Source: Bifidobacterium breve
GTDB taxonomy: Bacteria; Bacteroidota; Bacteroidia; Cytophagales; UBA9547
Length of the DNA stretch: 10,198 bases
NCBI GenBank assembly: GCA_943325655.2
Contig: CALPQG020000058.1
Coordinates: forward strand, 1-10,198
Reading direction: 5' to 3'
Positions 7,328 to 10,198 of the stretch are shown piece after piece (position 1 is the first letter of the stretch; every line of letters begins with the position of its first letter). Made by a program: the position numbers and the translations under genes. The notes beneath the pieces are model-generated. The model was not told the DNA's origin. It saw only the letters and a list, made by a program, of their open reading frames with translations, and searched no databases.

Positions 7328-8052
7328 TTGAATGAAAGAAAAAACTTATTGTTATACATTTTAATAACATTTCTTTACTTCAATGCTCCCGCACAACAGC
7401 GTGAGGCAATACCTGTTTCGCTTGTACCTATTCCTCAATCCGTGGTAATAGACAAGGTTAAACGCACATTTTACAAGACTGCTGCCTTTCGGTTTCTGAT
7501 GGCGTCGACAAACGACTATTCGATTACGCCAATAGGTTCTTGCGAAGAATTGATGCTAGAACCGGTATATTTTTTACGCAAGGAATAATTTCAGAAACAC
7601 ACCCACAAAGACCGGCATTCCCCACTTTATCCATCAACGTTGTAAGAAAAGCAAGCCTGGATATTCAGGAAAATGAAGCCTACACCCTCAGTATCAACGT
7701 TGACAAAATAGTATTGGAAGCCGAAACAGATTTTGGTGTCATGCATGGACTTGAAACACTTTCTCCATTGTTAGTGAATGATGAAACAGGGTATTTTTTC
7801 CCGAAAGTAGAGCTCAAAGATTCCCCAAAGTTTCAATGGAGAGGTCTCATGATTGATGTGGCAGACCATTTCATTCCTGTAAACGCCATTAAAAGAAATA
7901 TCCATGGATTAGCCATGGCAGCAATGAACATTACTTAGGGTCATTTATATGACAATCAATTATTTATAATATAATTTAAGTGGTTTACAAAATTATACCA
8001 AACAGTTTCTGACGGTCAATTGTATACCCAAGCCCAATTCAAATAAATAGTT
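7328..8052 (+). pseudogene. Decayed GH20 beta-N-acetylhexosaminidase, 5' part only
   Basis: An intact relative would be a secreted enzyme releasing terminal N-acetylhexosamine from chitin fragments, glycans or peptidoglycan. The first frame (from 7328) gives a signal peptide (LLLYILITFLYFNAPAQQ) and VSLVPIPQSV, the usual start of the GH20 N-terminal domain. Near 7490 the homology moves to another frame (VSDGVDKRLFDYANRF, ARTGIFFTQG, YTLSINVDKI, FGVMHGLETLSPLL, FQWRGLMIDVADHFIP), consistent with loss of one base. In that frame a TAG stop ends the ORF at 7938. Beyond it the match stays collinear with the catalytic-domain start: GHLYDNQ stands for HWHLTDDQ, then FTKLYQTVSDGQLYTQAQFK and a stop in place of the usual E before IV. 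Stops lie at 7936, 7972 and 8044. The catalytic Asp-Glu pair is missing. The present start is TTG; adding one A to the run at 7339-7344 would bring ATG 7332 into frame, suggesting another lesion. It lies 12 bases after tyrA. Confidence 0.85.
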
Positions 8053-8270
8053 TGGTAATTAGTGACATTAGAAAATCTCAGGAAACCAATAAATCTAACC
8101 TACTCTCACAATATGATGCCCGTTGTGAATGGGCAATCTTAGAAGACATACAGATGTTGTTAGATTTGACAAATGCTGATATGGCTAAAAAAAGAGTTGA
8201 AAATTCAGCACCTTCAAAAAAAATAGCCATTATACCCTTAATCCAATTATATATTAGATATTTACCATAA
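8052..8270 (+). CDS. Unrecognised small ORF, possibly a gene fragment
   Basis: A frame open from 8013 (after a TGA at 8010-8012) to a stop ending at 8270 can start at TTG 8052, giving 72 residues. There is no signal peptide and no ATG start. The middle has protein-like composition (YDARCEWAILEDIQMLLDL, then NADMAKKRVENSAPSKK), but the end (IIPLIQLYIRYLP) is hydrophobic. I do not recognise it. A faint resemblance to the C-terminal part of surface-adhesin-E-like proteins (a YD-C pattern, then V-x-S, then I-x-P) is noted only as a guess. It begins where GH20 similarity stops, so it may be the 3' remnant of a different gene joined by a deletion. It may also be a chance ORF. Confidence 0.25.
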   Translation: MVISDIRKSQETNKSNLLSQYDARCEWAILEDIQMLLDLTNADMAKKRVENSAPSKKIAIIPLIQLYIRYLP

Positions 8271-8304
8271 GCCTTGATACTCTCTGTTTTTATTTTTAAT
8301 ATTG

Positions 8305-8312
8305 TATGTTTG
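8305..8312 (+). promoter_or_regulatory. Candidate -7 element for the beta-helix gene
   Basis: TATGTTTG is an exact match to TAnnTTTG, 79 bases before the ATG at 8392. No TTG or TTTG is found 18-21 bases upstream, so only half of the promoter signature is present. It is the best match in the 121 bases between 8271 and 8391, which hold nothing else I can support. Confidence 0.35.
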
Positions 8313-8391
8313 GATAGTACCATAAGTAGCTATGCGCTTACTTTTAGTTTCTATTTCGTATTGATAAGACAATTAGCACATTCATAAACCC

Positions 8392-10198
8392 ATGAAAAAA
8401 ATATCCCTTGCCATTGCTCTGTTTCTTTCAAGTTTGATTGCTGGAGCACAAACATTTACAGTAAATAACGTTTCTGGTAGTGGTCAAAATAGTTGGGATT
8501 TAGACGCCATACAAATTGGTTGTAATCAAAAGACAATGCCTCCCTATACTGGTCCACATACCACTGGGACATTTTTTGAAGCTTTGCAACAAGCAAATTT
8601 AGGAAACATAAAAAAAATTGTTTTCGCACCTGGTGTTAGCAACGTTGACCTTTCCTCACGTTGGCAGCAAGTAACCATACTTTGTGCGAGTGGCGTAAAA
8701 ATTACTGCTGATCACCCAGTTACAATAAAAAGTGCATTAAATACTTCTTACAAAGCATTTACGGTTACCGGTACAAATGATACGATAGAAAACATTACTT
8801 TTCAAGATGCCTATTTGGAATTGAATGGTACTTCAACTTACCTGTATAACAACACTTTTATTTCAACTCAAACCATAGTAGGGATTTGTTTATTCAATAC
8901 CTCCAAAAATAAAATTGAGAAAAATAAATTTATAAAAAACAATGGTTCAGGAAATAATTCAGCCATCAGGTTAGGTACAAACCAATCAGAAACTATTTGG
9001 GGAGTTACCGGCAACGACACAATAATAAACAATACCGCTACAGGTTTCTGGAATGGAGTTGAGGTAGGAAGATGGAACAATGCGAATCCTACTTGTAATA
9101 ATTTATTGATTAAAGGCAATTCTTTCTATTCAAACAGAAATACCGGAATTTATTTAATTGCATCCTCTTCAAGTACAGTTGATAGCAATTTTGTATATGG
9201 CAATATTGGTGGAGGTTTGTCTGTTGAAACTAGCTCTGACAATGTAATTGTAAAACAAAACAAAATCCATAACAATAGTGCTCATGGAATAAGTGTAATT
9301 AGCAGTAATAATATTTTGATAAATGCTAATGAAATTTATGGCAACAGTACAAATGGAATTTCTATTTCAACTTCAAACAGCTCTAATGTAACAAATAATA
9401 AAATTGGAATAGATAATTTGGGAAATATAAGTGGAAATAGATACAATGGTATAGAAATTTTAGGTGGGCAAAACCATAGAATTGGTAAAGCCAATAACGG
9501 AAATATAATTGTGGCAAGTGGTAATGGTACTTTTAATGACAATATTTTAACCAGAAACAACGGTATTAGATTTGGAATTGGAGGAGGTGTACTTCCAACA
9601 AACTCATCCATCAAATCTAATTATATAGGAGTTGATGAAAATGGAACCCAAAGTGTTGCTTTAGGGAGTAATAGAAGTGGAATATTTTTTGATACTTTAG
9701 CGGCTTTATCAACGACATATTTAAATGATACTATTGGTGGCAATACAATGCCGGAAGCAAATATAGTTGGTAATAATGGAACAAGTAAAGGGGCTGGTAC
9801 AGCGGGTATAAATATAAATAATTTCAATAGTGGAATTTTAATTGTTGGGAATTATGTAGGTATTTCAAATAAATTAACTTCAATTTCAAATTATTTCGAT
9901 GGGATACTCATAAGAGGAGCTAATCATAACCAAGTGATTAACAACAAAGTTGGGTATAACAGTCAGGGGATATCTATTCGTTACAATGTTACCTCTTTAG
10001 GAACTGCTTCTGCTCAGTCTTTATTCAATGTTGTAAAAGGAAACTACTGTGGTACATCTAATGGTATAGATTCGCATCCCAATATTGATTGTGGACTTTC
10101 AATAGAATGGGGTTCAAACAATAACAGACTAGGTGGAACTGGCGTTGGTGACACCAATATTGTTATGAATGAAAAAATCGGAATCTGGGTTGCCGGAC
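8392..10198 (+). CDS. Secreted right-handed parallel beta-helix protein (C-terminus beyond right edge)
   Basis: The frame is open from ATG 8392 to the window edge, giving 602 residues. Residues 1-19 are a signal peptide (MKK, then LAIALFLSSLIAGA before QT). From about residue 115 onward the protein is a long run of short Asn-, Gly-, Ser- and Ile-rich turns of the parallel beta-helix type, such as NTGIYLIASSSSTVDSNFVY, GISVISSNNILINANEIYGN and GISISTSNSSNVTNNKIG. Longer strands recur as YIGVDENGTQSVALG and YVGISNK, a form common in large Bacteroidota surface proteins. The fold occurs in pectate-lyase-like enzymes and in adhesins; I see no catalytic residues that would decide. It probably continues for hundreds of residues and may end in a type IX secretion sorting domain. 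The ATG is chosen because the signal peptide follows directly and stops precede it. Transcription is probably independent of the GH20 remnant. Confidence 0.9.
   Translation, partial: MKKISLAIALFLSSLIAGAQTFTVNNVSGSGQNSWDLDAIQIGCNQKTMPPYTGPHTTGTFFEALQQANLGNIKKIVFAPGVSNVDLSSRWQQVTILCASGVKITADHPVTIKSALNTSYKAFTVTGTNDTIENITFQDAYLELNGTSTYLYNNTFISTQTIVGICLFNTSKNKIEKNKFIKNNGSGNNSAIRLGTNQSETIWGVTGNDTIINNTATGFWNGVEVGRWNNANPTCNNLLIKGNSFYSNRNTGIYLIASSSSTVDSNFVYGNIGGGLSVETSSDNVIVKQNKIHNNSAHGISVISSNNILINANEIYGNSTNGISISTSNSSNVTNNKIGIDNLGNISGNRYNGIEILGGQNHRIGKANNGNIIVASGNGTFNDNILTRNNGIRFGIGGGVLPTNSSIKSNYIGVDENGTQSVALGSNRSGIFFDTLAALSTTYLNDTIGGNTMPEANIVGNNGTSKGAGTAGININNFNSGILIVGNYVGISNKLTSISNYFDGILIRGANHNQVINNKVGYNSQGISIRYNVTSLGTASAQSLFNVVKGNYCGTSNGIDSHPNIDCGLSIEWGSNNNRLGGTGVGDTNIVMNEKIGIWVAG

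Noticed and set aside
8040..8060. Insertion sequence end at the break in GH20 similarity
   Set aside because: No terminal inverted repeat, target duplication or transposase fragment can be seen around the junction; a simple deletion explains it better.
9336..9614. Minus-strand ORF rich in Pro, Leu and Ile (also 8868-9119 and 9621-9827)
   Set aside because: These are antisense shadows of the Asn/Gly/Ser-rich beta-helix gene.

Overview
The window looks like a chromosomal segment from a member of the Bacteroidota. The evidence is its AT-rich base composition, AT-rich leaders without Shine-Dalgarno sequences, upstream elements of the TAnnTTTG type, secretion signals ending in A-Q (MAQ, EAQ, NAQ, GAQ), and gene families common in that phylum. 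I cannot fix the genus. It holds housekeeping genes mixed with secreted proteins and one decaying gene. I see no rRNA, tRNA, CRISPR array, transposase or phage gene.

Layout from left to right. Positions 1-1591 (minus) carry a secreted metallophosphoesterase of the purple acid phosphatase type, cut by the left edge. Positions 1592-1973 are intergenic with a candidate promoter for that gene. Positions 1974-3458 (minus) encode the complete bifunctional NAD(P)H-hydrate repair enzyme (epimerase plus dehydratase). It is divergent from a probable three-gene plus-strand operon: nucleoside diphosphate kinase (3586-4014, with a good promoter match and a very short leader), a compact secreted M1-family zinc aminopeptidase starting at TTG (4024-5664), and a secreted protein of unknown function with a long coiled-coil tail (5639-6349) whose start overlaps the peptidase end.

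Positions 6349-6567 hold a compact repeat structure: about four 14-bp tandem units that begin in the stop codon of the coiled-coil gene, then a spacer with an 8-bp-arm palindrome, then an inverted copy forming a 28-bp stem with one mismatch. A short stand-alone prephenate/arogenate dehydrogenase (tyrA, 6581-7315) follows. Its apparent longer reading frame is only the repeat being open by chance.

Positions 7328-8052 are the remains of a glycoside hydrolase family 20 (beta-N-acetylhexosaminidase) gene with a frameshift and several stop codons. The remnant stays collinear with the family past the first stops and then ends before the catalytic Asp-Glu pair. An unrecognised ORF (8052-8270) follows directly. 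From 8392 to the right edge a secreted right-handed parallel beta-helix protein runs out of the window.

The genes do not form one pathway. The three-gene block pairs nucleotide metabolism with envelope proteins, probably by shared transcription. I found no convincing new defence or mobile system. The most unusual items are the 6349-6567 repeat element and the state of the GH20 remnant.
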